A stretch of 64,000 nucleotides of DNA from the NCBI GenBank assembly GCA_964532065.1, contig CAZHHG010000006.1, positions 16,710 to 80,709 on the forward strand. The letters are read 5' to 3'. Origin of the DNA: DSXH01 sp964532065 (GTDB taxonomy: Bacteria; Bacteroidota; Ignavibacteria; Ignavibacteriales; Melioribacteraceae). The translations under genes were made by a program, and so were the position numbers. The notes under the pieces were generated by a model. That model saw only the letters and a program-made list of their open reading frames with translations, was not told the origin of the DNA and did no database searches. The first letter of the stretch is position 1. Each line of letters opens with the position of its first letter. This document shows positions 16,324-25,067 of the stretch, one piece after another.

Positions 16324-18111
16324 TTAGTCTTCCATTGTTGCGCCAATTACCTCCTGAATTGACGTTAGACCTAATTTCACTTTCTCAAAACCAGAATCTC
16401 TAAGACTCATCGTTCCGTCTTTTCTGGCCTGTTCGCGGATTGCTTCTTCATCAACTTCCTCGCCCGATCGAACAATCTGTCTTCTGATTTCCCGAGTAAA
16501 ATAGAGAGCTTCGTGTATAGCCATTCTTCCTTTAAATCCGGTTTGGTTACATTTATCGCATCCTGCCGCCTCGAAAATTTCGCTGCCGGACCAATCCTTT
16601 ATATCAAGTCCCGCAAGTGCAATGTGCTCTTCAAGATTCTCAACTTTCTTTTTACAAACCGTGCAAAGTTTTCTGATAAGTCGCTGTGCAACAATAATGT
16701 TGATTGCATAAGCAATCAGGAACGGTTCAACACCCATTTTGAAAAGACGCGCAACCGCACTGGGCGCATCATTAGTATGAAGCGTGGAAAATGTAAGGTG
16801 ACCTGTATTAGCAAGTTTAATAGCCGTTTCGGCGGTCTCCTTATCACGCATCTCACCTACAAGTACAATATCCGGATCGTGGCGGAGTATTGATCTGATT
16901 GCCTGTTCAAAATTCATTTTATGACCAATCTTAAGCTGCCGGGCACCTTCAATGACATATTCAACGGGATCTTCAACGGTCAAAACGTTTTTTGTAGGAT
17001 TTATAACCTGGTAGAGCGCAGCAATCAGCGTAGTACTTTTACCCGAACCTGTCGGACCGGTTAATATGATCATTCCCTGAGGCTGACTGATAGCTTTTAC
17101 AAACGCCTTATTAGAATATCCTGTTAAACCTAGCTTTCCTAAATCCCTTATAACTTTTCTATCGTCAAGAATTCTTATTACAATACTTTCAAATTTGTTT
17201 TTAAGTTCTGTTCCTACAGTTGGAAGGACGGAAACTCTGAAACGGATTATATGGCCGTCGATTTCCCTCTGGATAAAACCATCCTGGGCTCTTTCTCTTT
17301 CGAATCTGTCGAGGCCTTTAGAGCGGTCTTTAACAACCGCCATAACAGCTTCGGGCATTGTTCCCTCCTGAACATGCCAGAGCTGAAGTTTACCATCGAG
17401 ACGGAAATGAATTTCTGTTTTGTTTCCGCTCTTAGGAATAATATGAATATCACTAACTCCTTTGCGTACCCCCTCAACCAGAGCCGCCTCAATAAGATTT
17501 ATAAGAGCACTTTTATTTATTTCAGCATCAAGTTCATCTTCATTGATCGAAACCTCTTCCTGAACAACCTGCATCTCTTCGGCAGCTTCTTCGATCATTT
17601 TAAGATATTCATTCTCGGAAGTAACCAGCAGATTTATTAGCCGGTCGTAATCCTTTTTCCTCAGATAGTTGATTTCATATTTTTTTGCGTTAAGCGTATA
17701 GGCAATTTTTGCAAGTGTCCTATCGGTCGGATCAACAGCGGCAAAAACAAGTTTATCTTTTATTTTATCGTCATACCTGTAAGGAATTACACGGTGTTCG
17801 AGGAGCATTTTACGGACTTCCGGCCCCTGTTTATTCATCAGGCTTTTTATCTCGCCGATTCTCTCTTCCGAAAGTTCCTCGGGATGAATGTTCAATTCTT
17901 TAAATGCGTAGAGTACAGCAACTTCGCGGAATATAACATCGTGTTCAAATCCAAATTCTTCAACAAGGATCTGTGCCAGATTCCTTTTTTGTTTTAGTTG
18001 ATCGGCATCCTTGATTTTAAGTGATTGTTCTAAAATTTTAGAATCGATTATTCCCTTCTTGAGTAAAAGGTAACCGATTTTATCAGTCATTTCTAGATGA
18101 GCATCAATCAT
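16324..18111 (-). CDS. pilB: PilB/GspE-type assembly ATPase
   Basis: A 595-residue ATPase that powers assembly. Residues 1-170 are the GspE N-terminal domain; the ATPase core follows with Walker A GPTGSGKSTTL (about 350), Asp box TVEDPVEYVI, Walker B LVGEMRDKETAE and His box NTGHLTFSTLHTNDA. The zinc-binding tetracysteine is present as CTVCKKK and CDKCNQTGFKGR. All key residues are in place, unlike the neighbouring PilT-like protein. It follows pilC by 17 bases and is probably translated from the same mRNA. Whether the system is a pilus or a type II secretion pseudopilus cannot be settled from this protein alone. Confidence 0.93.
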   Translation of the reverse strand: MIDAHLEMTDKIGYLLLKKGIIDSKILEQSLKIKDADQLKQKRNLAQILVEEFGFEHDVIFREVAVLYAFKELNIHPEELSEERIGEIKSLMNKQGPEVRKMLLEHRVIPYRYDDKIKDKLVFAAVDPTDRTLAKIAYTLNAKKYEINYLRKKDYDRLINLLVTSENEYLKMIEEAAEEMQVVQEEVSINEDELDAEINKSALINLIEAALVEGVRKGVSDIHIIPKSGNKTEIHFRLDGKLQLWHVQEGTMPEAVMAVVKDRSKGLDRFERERAQDGFIQREIDGHIIRFRVSVLPTVGTELKNKFESIVIRILDDRKVIRDLGKLGLTGYSNKAFVKAISQPQGMIILTGPTGSGKSTTLIAALYQVINPTKNVLTVEDPVEYVIEGARQLKIGHKMNFEQAIRSILRHDPDIVLVGEMRDKETAETAIKLANTGHLTFSTLHTNDAPSAVARLFKMGVEPFLIAYAINIIVAQRLIRKLCTVCKKKVENLEEHIALAGLDIKDWSGSEIFEAAGCDKCNQTGFKGRMAIHEALYFTREIRRQIVRSGEEVDEEAIREQARKDGTMSLRDSGFEKVKLGLTSIQEVIGATMED

Positions 18112-18128
18112 AGGGCTTCCTTATTTTT

Positions 18129-19469
18129 TTACATCACCGGTGATTTCGGACTGATAGTAGCAGTCTCAGCCGATATTAGTGTTAATGCGATCATTACTAT
18201 CATAATCACCATAGCAATTCCAACCTGAATTAATTCAATTACGTTTTTAAGTCTGAACACAGTTTCGCTTTCGTAGTAATTTGCAAGCTGCAGGGCAGTG
18301 TTCTTGATTGTACCGGTCTCTTCACCTGAATGGAATCTTGAAAGAGCGGTTTCAGTAAAAACATCGCTTGCCTGGAAAGCTTCGGTAATTCCAATACCTT
18401 TTTTGATCATAAGAGGGATTGCAACTGATTTAATCTGGTTTTCAAAATGGGCGTTGCCGGTTGCTTCGGCCGCTATACGAATCGGTTCAATGCTTTCAGC
18501 CGATCCGCTGTAAAGCGTATAAAATACACGGCAGAAAACTTCAATTGTTGTCTTGTGAATAAGCGAGCCCATTATCGGTATCTTGAACATCATTCTGTCG
18601 AGTAAAAGTTTTCCCTTTTTTGTTTTTGCAAATTGCCAGATGGCAATAACAGGGATAAACATCCCGATTGTAATTAATAACATGTTACCCATCAGGAAAT
18701 CACTAATTTGAAGAGTTGCCGCAGTTAAAGGGGGCAGATCAATTTTAAATTTAACAAACAGTTTTGCGGTTTCAGGGAAAATGTAACCGATATAAAATAT
18801 GACGGCAAGAAAGAGAACAAATAAAGTAACAAGAGGAGTAATGAGCGCGCTTCTCAGATTTTTCTTAAACTCCTGCTGTCTCTCAAGAAACTTTGCGGTT
18901 GCTTTATAAATTTCCGACATATTACCGCTCTTAGATGCCAGTCCCAACATATAAGCCGTAAACTTTCCGAAAATTCCCTGATACCTTAAGAAAGTTGCTT
19001 CGCTATCGGCTCCTTTTTTCAATTCATTATTAATCTGTTTTAATGTCTCTTTGAGGGTTTTGTTTTCAATATCATTAATAAGTAAGGTTAAAATTTCACT
19101 ATACGGTAATTTCTGATCCAGAAGTTCAGCGCTAATTTTTACAAATGAAACAATGTCCTGCTGAGGCGGTTTAAAATTAAAATCGAGCAGCTTTTTGTTG
19201 ACCGATAAAACCTCATAACCGAGTTTACGGAGTGCATTGGAGACTTCTTCTTTAGAATAAGCTCTTTGTTCGCCGATAATCGGTTTTTCTTTACCACGCC
19301 TTATTTTATAGAGGTAGGAACTTTTCTTTTCAATCGAATTGATTTTAAGCTGGTGTTTTTCGGCAAGCTTATGAATCTTCTTTTTTGCTTCTTTATAGGT
19401 AGGTTCGCTCAAGTTGCCGGAAATAGCTTGTCCATTAATTTTTTGCGCGTTGAATCGAACTTCAATCAT
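18129..19469 (-). CDS. pilC: PilC/GspF inner-membrane platform protein
   Basis: A 446-residue protein with an N-terminal cytoplasmic extension (about 110 residues) and then two copies of the GspF domain, each with membrane helices (about 215-240, 265-285 and 415-440). Signatures include LASKSGNMSEIY in the first copy and RFHSGEETGTIKNTA in the second, the usual GspF glycine-rich turns. It forms the membrane platform on which the ATPase works. It is the first gene after the terminator-like hairpin that follows the pilin genes, so it is probably expressed at a lower level than they are. Confidence 0.9.
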   Translation of the reverse strand: MIEVRFNAQKINGQAISGNLSEPTYKEAKKKIHKLAEKHQLKINSIEKKSSYLYKIRRGKEKPIIGEQRAYSKEEVSNALRKLGYEVLSVNKKLLDFNFKPPQQDIVSFVKISAELLDQKLPYSEILTLLINDIENKTLKETLKQINNELKKGADSEATFLRYQGIFGKFTAYMLGLASKSGNMSEIYKATAKFLERQQEFKKNLRSALITPLVTLFVLFLAVIFYIGYIFPETAKLFVKFKIDLPPLTAATLQISDFLMGNMLLITIGMFIPVIAIWQFAKTKKGKLLLDRMMFKIPIMGSLIHKTTIEVFCRVFYTLYSGSAESIEPIRIAAEATGNAHFENQIKSVAIPLMIKKGIGITEAFQASDVFTETALSRFHSGEETGTIKNTALQLANYYESETVFRLKNVIELIQVGIAMVIMIVMIALTLISAETATISPKSPVM

Positions 19470-19486
19470 ATTAATCGTCCTTAACT

Positions 19487-19521
19487 AAAAAAGAAGGCGG
19501 TTAAATTCGATTTAACCGCCT
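19487..19521 (-). terminator. Strong intrinsic terminator after the pilin-like genes
   Basis: A perfect 12-base stem (AGGCGGTTAAAT with ATTTAACCGCCT, loop of three) is followed on the minus strand by a T-rich run. It lies between the pilin-like gene at 19549 and pilC and would end most transcripts coming from the pilin genes, leaving a smaller readthrough for the assembly genes. Confidence 0.85.
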
Positions 19522-19548
19522 CCAATTTAAGAAAATTCAAACAAAAAA

Positions 19549-19935
19549 TTAATTATCTATGACAGTTGATTCGATTCGATTCGGACCAACCACCATTGTA
19601 GCTTGAACCGGACTGGCTCCGTCATTTCCTGTTTCATTGCCGATACCGACAAGTGTTACAGATTGAGCAGCTACAGTTGCAGCATACGTTCCATTACCGG
19701 TTGTATCGAGTGTACCTGGAACTGTCCAGCCTGTAAATGTATTACCGCCGCCGCCGAGAGCTTCCGGTTTTCTGTAGAACTGCTGAGCTAAAGATGCAAG
19801 GTTTGTCATATCCGCAATAACAGCATCTCTGTTAGCCTGTGTACTGCTTGCTGTGAAAACATTAATACCAACTACAACAGCGATACCAACAATGATAACG
19901 CCTAATACGATTAAGAGAAGTTGTTGCTGACCCAT
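19549..19935 (-). CDS. Small pilin-like protein 1 with atypical N-terminus
   Basis: A 128-residue protein that begins MGQQQLLLIVLGVIIVGIAV, so a hydrophobic helix starts at residue 6 without a positively charged leader. Short helical and Gly-rich parts (ALGGGGNTFTGW) and a small beta-rich C-terminal half follow. The layout is that of a type IV pilin, but the prepilin motif (Gly before Phe-Thr-Leu-Ile-Glu) and Glu5 are missing. The first ten residues are identical to those of pilin-like protein 2, and the two share an FTGW motif, so they are tandem duplicates. The ATG has a good Shine-Dalgarno sequence (AGGAGT). The role as the main filament subunit is inferred from position. Confidence 0.75.
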   Translation of the reverse strand: MGQQQLLLIVLGVIIVGIAVVVGINVFTASSTQANRDAVIADMTNLASLAQQFYRKPEALGGGGNTFTGWTVPGTLDTTGNGTYAATVAAQSVTLVGIGNETGNDGASPVQATMVVGPNRIESTVIDN

Positions 19936-20005
19936 AATTTACTCCTGTTATTTAGTTACGAATGAATTAATTAATTAGAATAAAAGAATATTTCCTGTTG
20001 TTATT

Positions 20006-20386
20006 TCAATAAATTATTACTGTCCTATATGAAGTAGGTCTTACAGTTAATTCAACTTGTATTGAGTCATTATTTGTAACCACCTCATTTCCAATGCCAA
20101 CCAGAACCACGCTATCGGCAAAAACTGTGGCGGAAAAACGTCCGTTGGCAGTAACCTCAAGTTCATCGGGGACACGCCAGCCTGTAAATGATCTTGATCC
20201 GCCGCCAAGGGAGAGAGGTTTCATATAGTACTGTTGAGCTAAGGAGGCAAGATTGACAAGTTCATTGGTTACATTACTTCTTTTGGCTTCGATGGCATTA
20301 GCGCGGAAGAGGTTTATTCCAACAAAAATTGCAACACCCACAATCAGAATGCCTAATAAGATCAATAGAAGTTGCTGCTGTCCCAC
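20006..20386 (-). CDS. Small pilin-like protein 2 with atypical N-terminus
   Basis: A 126-residue paralogue of the next gene, starting with GTG at 20386 and an AGGAAA-type Shine-Dalgarno sequence. It shares the MGQQQLLLI opening, the single N-terminal hydrophobic helix, the ASLAQQYY and SLGGGSRSFTGW region and a similar beta-rich end (SVVLVGIGNEV). It too lacks a classical prepilin cleavage site and Glu5. If only the starter Met is removed, the protein could enter the machine without a prepilin peptidase; no pilD-like gene lies in the window. It may be a minor pilin or an alternative major subunit. It is probably the first gene of the pilus-like transcript. Confidence 0.72.
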   Translation of the reverse strand: MGQQQLLLILLGILIVGVAIFVGINLFRANAIEAKRSNVTNELVNLASLAQQYYMKPLSLGGGSRSFTGWRVPDELEVTANGRFSATVFADSVVLVGIGNEVVTNNDSIQVELTVRPTSYRTVIIY

Positions 20387-20588
20387 TTAAATTTCCTCAA
20401 TAATTGTTTTCAAGTAAAAATTTCCGATTCATCAATTCAAACTCACCTTAACATCCGCGACTTCACTAAAACAAATATCAAACCAATTGGGAAAGTGGAA
20501 AATTTTTCATCTTACGGAATGGAATATAGCAAAGGAAAGAATTAATCCAAAGAATTTTTTTTAAGAAACTAGAAATTTTGAGGTGTGT

Positions 20589-20636
20589 CAGGTAAATGTT
20601 ACCTGTAACCGGAAGGGTAGGCTGGATCACCTACCC
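20589..20636 (-). repeat. Two adjacent inverted repeats after aspS
   Basis: In the 261-base gap between aspS and pilin-like gene 2, close to the aspS stop, there are two short perfect inverted repeats: GGGTAGG/CCTACCC (20615-20636, loop eight) and CAGGTAA/TTACCTG (20589-20605, loop three). Neither is followed by a U-tract, so they may mark an aspS mRNA 3' end rather than a standard terminator. The rest of the gap is A+T-rich and probably holds the pilin promoter, which I could not pin down. Confidence 0.45.
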
Positions 20637-20647
20637 AATAGTAATTT

Positions 20648-22414
20648 TCATTTAATACGAATATGGAGTTCGGTAAGTTGAGCTTCGTCGACGTGCGAAG
20701 GAGAATCATCCATTAATGAAAGTCCGCTCGAGGTTTTAGGAAACGCAATAACATCCCGGATCGAGGATTTACCGGCAAACAACATAACAAGCCGATCGAA
20801 TCCGAATGCTATCCCCCCGTGAGGCGGGGCCCCATATTTGAATGCGTTCATCAGGAATCCGAATTTCTCTTTTGCCTCTTCCTCACCGATTCCGAGAGCT
20901 TTGAACATTAAAGCCTGAAGTCCGGAATCATGAATTCTTATACTTCCTCCCGCTATTTCATTACCGTTAAGTACCAGGTCGTATGCGCGTGCTTTTACTT
21001 TTCCGGGATCTGTTTCCATTAAAGGAATGTCTTCAATTCTCGGAGACGTGAACGGATGATGCATAGCATAGTAACGCTTTGTCTCATCATCCCACTCGAA
21101 CAATGGAAATTCAGTTACCCAGATTAAAGCCGGTTTTGAGTCCGGCTGAATCAGATTCATTCTCTTTGCCATCTCGAGACGGAGATTACCCATCACGGAT
21201 AATGTCTTCAGTCTCTGACCGGTAAGGATAAACAACAGATCGCCGGGTTCGGCATTCATTTGAGCGATCAGATTTTTCTTTTCGTCATCGGTTAAAAATT
21301 TTGCAATTGGTGCATCAAGATCATTTTCTTTTACACGCATCCATATAAGTCCGCCAGCACCAAGCTTTTTTACAAAATCGGTTAGAACATCGAGCTGATT
21401 TCGTGTATAATCCCCGCAACCTTTAGCGAGCAATCCGGTGATTATTCCGTTCTGGGAGATTGAATCTTTGAACACACGGAATTCTGATTTTTCAAATACA
21501 TTATTCAGCGTTACCATATCGAGACCGAAGCGAAGATCAGGTTTATCGCTTCCGTATTTTTCCATTGCTTCGTCAAAACTGAGTCTGGGTATCGGTGTTT
21601 CCAGATTATAGTTCCAGATCTCCTTGAAGAATATTTTCATTAATCCTTCAACTACTTCAAAAATGTCTTCAACATCAACAAAGGACATTTCAACGTCGAT
21701 CTGAGTAAACTCGGGTTGACGGTCGGCTCTCATATCCTCATCGCGGAAACACTTTACAATCTGGAAATAACGGTCGAACCCCGAAACCATAAGTATCTGT
21801 TTATAAGTCTGCGGAGACTGTGGCAATGCATAAAACTTTCCTTTATGAAGCCGGCTCGGCACAAGAAAATCCCGAGCACCTTCCGGTGTGCTTTTCATTA
21901 GCACAGGAGTTTCTATTTCAACAAATCCATTCGAATCGAAATATTTTCTGGTAATCTGCGACATTCTATGACGCAGTAGGAGATTTTTCTGAACCTCTCC
22001 TCTCCTCAGATCCAGATAACGGTATTTAAGCCGAAGGTCTTCGCTAGCATCGACATTATTGTCAATCGGAAACGGCGGTGTCTCTGCCTGATTCAAGATA
22101 ATTAACTTATCCACCATTACATCAATTTGACCTGTCGGGAGATCCGGATTCTCTGTTCCTTCCGGACGTTTGCGGACCTTTCCCTCAATCGAAATTACGA
22201 ATTCAGATCTAAGTTTTTTCGCAAGTTCGTGCGAAGCGGAATTATATGAAGGTTCAAAAACAATTTGTGTAATTCCGAATCGATCCCTCAGCTCAATAAA
22301 GATTACGCCACCGAGGTCTCTTCTGTTGGCAACCCATCCGTTAAGCACCACATTTTCCCGGATATTTACTTCACGCAAGTCGCCGCATGTATGTGTTCTT
22401 CTATTGAATTTCAT
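20648..22414 (-). CDS. aspS: Aspartyl-tRNA synthetase
   Basis: A 588-residue class II synthetase of the bacterial AspRS type. It has an N-terminal OB-fold anticodon domain (GWVANRRDLGGVIFIELRDR), class II motif 2 (CFRDEDMRADRQPEFTQIDVEMSF), the bacterial GAD insertion (about 290-410) and motif 3 (GIAFGFDRLVMLFAG). It charges tRNA-Asp, and perhaps also tRNA-Asn; sequence alone does not settle which. The length is normal. It is divergent from pdxB and has a promoter of the TTTG-N20-TATTTTTG type at 22449-22480. Confidence 0.95.
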   Translation of the reverse strand: MKFNRRTHTCGDLREVNIRENVVLNGWVANRRDLGGVIFIELRDRFGITQIVFEPSYNSASHELAKKLRSEFVISIEGKVRKRPEGTENPDLPTGQIDVMVDKLIILNQAETPPFPIDNNVDASEDLRLKYRYLDLRRGEVQKNLLLRHRMSQITRKYFDSNGFVEIETPVLMKSTPEGARDFLVPSRLHKGKFYALPQSPQTYKQILMVSGFDRYFQIVKCFRDEDMRADRQPEFTQIDVEMSFVDVEDIFEVVEGLMKIFFKEIWNYNLETPIPRLSFDEAMEKYGSDKPDLRFGLDMVTLNNVFEKSEFRVFKDSISQNGIITGLLAKGCGDYTRNQLDVLTDFVKKLGAGGLIWMRVKENDLDAPIAKFLTDDEKKNLIAQMNAEPGDLLFILTGQRLKTLSVMGNLRLEMAKRMNLIQPDSKPALIWVTEFPLFEWDDETKRYYAMHHPFTSPRIEDIPLMETDPGKVKARAYDLVLNGNEIAGGSIRIHDSGLQALMFKALGIGEEEAKEKFGFLMNAFKYGAPPHGGIAFGFDRLVMLFAGKSSIRDVIAFPKTSSGLSLMDDSPSHVDEAQLTELHIRIK

Positions 22415-22448
22415 TGAATAAACTATACTCCTTTTTCAAAGTCAGGCG

Positions 22449-22480
22449 CAAAAATAAACATTTAATAAAGTGATTACAAA
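22449..22480 (-). promoter_or_regulatory. Bacteroidota-type promoter for aspS
   Basis: On the minus strand TTTG (22480-22477) and TATTTTTG (22456-22449) are spaced by 20 bases, matching TTTG / TAnnTTTG. The aspS ATG at 22414 lies 35 bases downstream. Confidence 0.6.
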
Positions 22481-22515
22481 TTGAGGCAGGTTGACTAAGT
22501 TTAACGTCATTGAGT

Positions 22516-22523
22516 TATATTTG
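22516..22523 (+). promoter_or_regulatory. -7 element upstream of pdxB
   Basis: TATATTTG on the plus strand matches TAnnTTTG. A TTG lies 22 bases upstream, slightly further than in the other promoters of this window. It is 21 bases before the chosen pdxB start and downstream of the longer alternative start, so it also argues for the shorter protein. Confidence 0.45.
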
Positions 22524-22544
22524 CTTATCAGAATCGGGAAGACA

Positions 22545-23681
22545 ATGAACATTTTAGCAGACGAGAACATTCCGCAGGTTAAAGAGGCTTTTTCAAATTT
22601 CGGCGAAGTCCGGCTCTCCCACGGCCGTCATATCACCGGAGAGATGCTGAGAGATACGGATGTTCTGATTGTCCGTTCAATAACGGATGTAAACAGGAAT
22701 TTACTGGATGGAAGTAATGTAAAGTTCGTTGGGACGGCAACAATCGGCACGGATCATATCGACAAAGAGTATTTACGATCCAGGAATATTTATTTTGCGG
22801 ACGCTGCAGGGTGTAACTCTTATTCGGTTGCTGAATATGTTATAACGGCTGTTGCAAAAATTTTATATGGAGAGAAAAAAAGTTTTGCAGGAAAAACTTT
22901 CGGTATAATCGGTTACGGAAACATCGGAACCAAAGTAGCAAGATTTGCCCGGGCTCTCGGATTCGAAACTGTAATCAACGATCCCCCTCTTGAGAGGAAA
23001 CTCGGAAAAGAGAATTTCCGGAGTCTGTCTGATGCACTTCAATGCGACGTTGTAACTTTCCATGTCCCGCTTAACAAAACCGGAATTGACAAGACTGTCC
23101 ACCTTTTAAATGAAGAGAATATCGGTGAGATAAAAGCAGGTGCCCTTTTAATAAATACGTCGCGCGGACCGGTTATTAAGAATTCAGCACTTAAAAAGAA
23201 ACTTCTCGAAAACCGGAATATAAGGACGGTACTCGACGTCTGGGAAAACGAGCCGGCTATAGACACAGAACTGCTCGGTCTTGTTGACATTGCTTCGGCT
23301 CATATTGCAGGTTACTCGCTCGAAGGAAAACTGAACGGAACGTTATTCATCTATAATAAATTCTGTGAGTTTATTGATTGCAAACCGGAATGGAAACCCG
23401 CTTACCCTCAAATTGACAACCCGGATATTGCTCCTACCAAATTTGATGGAATTGAAGAGTTGATTGAAGAGATTACCGGAAAGGTGTATGACATTACTCT
23501 GGATACGGATCTGATAAAGAATATAATTGAAATTATCCCGGAAGAACGGGGCAGGCAGTTCGATCAGCTGAGAAAAACTTACAGGATAAGGCGCGAATTC
23601 AATAATTACTCGGTAAGCTTGAAAGATATGAAAAACACAACGGCAAACATACTTAATACGCTCAGGTTCAAGATTACTTAA
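22545..23681 (+). CDS. pdxB: Erythronate-4-phosphate dehydrogenase
   Basis: A 378-residue member of the D-2-hydroxyacid dehydrogenase family, matching PdxB, which oxidises 4-phosphoerythronate in pyridoxal phosphate synthesis. It starts MNILADENIPQVKEAF, has ATIGTDHID, AGCNSYSVAEYV, the NAD-binding IIGYGNIGTKVARFA, NTSRGPVI and the catalytic-region AHIAGYSLEGK. The C-terminal dimerisation domain of PdxB is present (about 290-378). The frame is open 18 codons further upstream, but the start at 22545 fits the family and has GGGAAG before it. Its last bases overlap the convergent M28 peptidase gene by eight bases. Confidence 0.9.
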   Translation: MNILADENIPQVKEAFSNFGEVRLSHGRHITGEMLRDTDVLIVRSITDVNRNLLDGSNVKFVGTATIGTDHIDKEYLRSRNIYFADAAGCNSYSVAEYVITAVAKILYGEKKSFAGKTFGIIGYGNIGTKVARFARALGFETVINDPPLERKLGKENFRSLSDALQCDVVTFHVPLNKTGIDKTVHLLNEENIGEIKAGALLINTSRGPVIKNSALKKKLLENRNIRTVLDVWENEPAIDTELLGLVDIASAHIAGYSLEGKLNGTLFIYNKFCEFIDCKPEWKPAYPQIDNPDIAPTKFDGIEELIEEITGKVYDITLDTDLIKNIIEIIPEERGRQFDQLRKTYRIRREFNNYSVSLKDMKNTTANILNTLRFKIT

Positions 23682-24918
23682 GGTAAAGCATTTTCCTGGA
23701 AATTGTATAATTACCCGAGTACATAGAATAGAAATAGAGACCGCTCGACAATCCGCCCCGGACAAGTGACGCATCAAAGTTTACGCTGTATGAGGCAGGC
23801 GGTTTAACTTCATCTACGAGAACCGCTAATTCCCTTCCTATAAGATCATGGACTACGATTTTAACCGGCATCTCTTTATCAATAGAATAATTGATAACCG
23901 TGGTAGAATTAAACGGGTTGGGATAATTCTGAGAAAGAGTATATGATGAAGGCAACGGTGAATGAACATATGTGGGATTCTGAACTCCGGCATACAGTGC
24001 CAGCGTGCCTATAGCAACTTTCGAACACTTTTCGAAATAGGATTTATTTATGTATTCAATTCTATCATTAGCCGTATGATAATAGGGATGAAAATCTCTT
24101 AAACCATTTGTAGTATAATAATCTTCTATTAATAGTACAGCCGGATAATTGTTATACCAAAATGATGCGTGATCACTTGCAGACGTTCCCGGATTAATAT
24201 ATTGAAGCACTAATCCTATGCTATAATCGCTATTTACCTTTGCCATATTTTCTGCTATCAAATAAGAAGTACTGTAATCCCGCGCATGAATTTCTGCAAT
24301 ATTGTCGTTATTGCCATCCCATCCGATCATATCCATATTAATAACGGCAATAATTTTATCATTTCTCAATCGGGCCTGTTGTGCATAATAACTGCTTCCC
24401 TGTAGACCTAGCTCTTCGTTATCCCACAGAGCATAAATAATTGTGTAATCAGTCGGATACTTCGAAAGAATCCGCGCCGCTTCAAGGACTGCCGAGGTTC
24501 CGCTTCCGTTATCATCTGCGCCAGGAGCGATATATGAACGGGGCATGCTATCTAAGTGGGCACAAATAATAATCTGTTGTTCGGGATATGTAATCCCGTG
24601 CTGTATTGCGTAAATATTGCCTATACCGTTGTCGTGATTCTGCTGATAAGTCTCGAGTCCGTATGCTTCGAGCCGTTGTTTCAGATATTCTTCCGCGATG
24701 AGATTAGTATATTCGTATGCGTGCCGCGATAGGATTTGAAAAGTGCCGCTGGGAACCGTTACCTCCTTTACGCCGGTCAGGTATTCCAGGTTTTCCATTA
24801 AACGGTCGGGATCAACCTGGTTGATAACCGATGATATTATAGGATTTGTCTGCGGCCGGATAATCCCCGAAAATAAGAACAGGATTACCGCAACGGCGTA
24901 ATTTACCCTCTGTAACAA
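23674..24918 (-). CDS. Secreted M28 zinc aminopeptidase with type IX secretion tail
   Basis: A 414-residue secreted peptidase. The N-terminal signal peptide ends near RPQ. The M28 catalytic core has the zinc ligands in order: His and Asp in CAHLDSMP...PGADDNGSGT, Glu-Glu in DNEELGLQGS, Asp in NMDMIGWDG, and His in TSASDHASFW. A type IX secretion C-terminal domain (about 325-414) follows, with SQNYPNPFNSTTVINYSI and the closing GLYFYSMYSGNYTISRKMLYLK-type strands. It should be exported by Sec, then cross the outer membrane by T9SS and act outside on peptides. It overlaps pdxB by eight bases at the 3' end. Confidence 0.92.
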   Translation of the reverse strand: MLQRVNYAVAVILFLFSGIIRPQTNPIISSVINQVDPDRLMENLEYLTGVKEVTVPSGTFQILSRHAYEYTNLIAEEYLKQRLEAYGLETYQQNHDNGIGNIYAIQHGITYPEQQIIICAHLDSMPRSYIAPGADDNGSGTSAVLEAARILSKYPTDYTIIYALWDNEELGLQGSSYYAQQARLRNDKIIAVINMDMIGWDGNNDNIAEIHARDYSTSYLIAENMAKVNSDYSIGLVLQYINPGTSASDHASFWYNNYPAVLLIEDYYTTNGLRDFHPYYHTANDRIEYINKSYFEKCSKVAIGTLALYAGVQNPTYVHSPLPSSYTLSQNYPNPFNSTTVINYSIDKEMPVKIVVHDLIGRELAVLVDEVKPPASYSVNFDASLVRGGLSSGLYFYSMYSGNYTISRKMLYLK

Positions 24919-24994
24919 AAGCCCTCCAAATCTGGAATACTAATCTAAAAAAGAAACCGGTTCCGGCAATGCAATAAAAGAAGAACTTTTTTAA

Positions 24995-25026
24995 TTTGTT
25001 TATTATTTCTATATACCTTATTTTTT
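24995..25026 (+). promoter_or_regulatory. Putative promoter for the Lrp regulator and glnA
   Basis: TTTG (24995-24998), 20 bases, then TATTTTTT (25019-25026), one base off TAnnTTTG. The regulator ATG is at 25068. Confidence 0.45.
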
Positions 25027-25067
25027 CAGTCAATTAAATGAAATTACCTAAATAATTAAGTGAATGT

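Noticed and set aside
20387..20580. Sigma-54 promoter for the pilin-like genes
   Set aside because: I looked for the TGGC-N-TTGC pattern on the minus strand and found none, although an NtrC-type regulator lies nearby.
22491..22544. Longer pdxB start
   Set aside because: The extra 18 residues do not fit the family N-terminus, and the likely -7 promoter element lies inside them.
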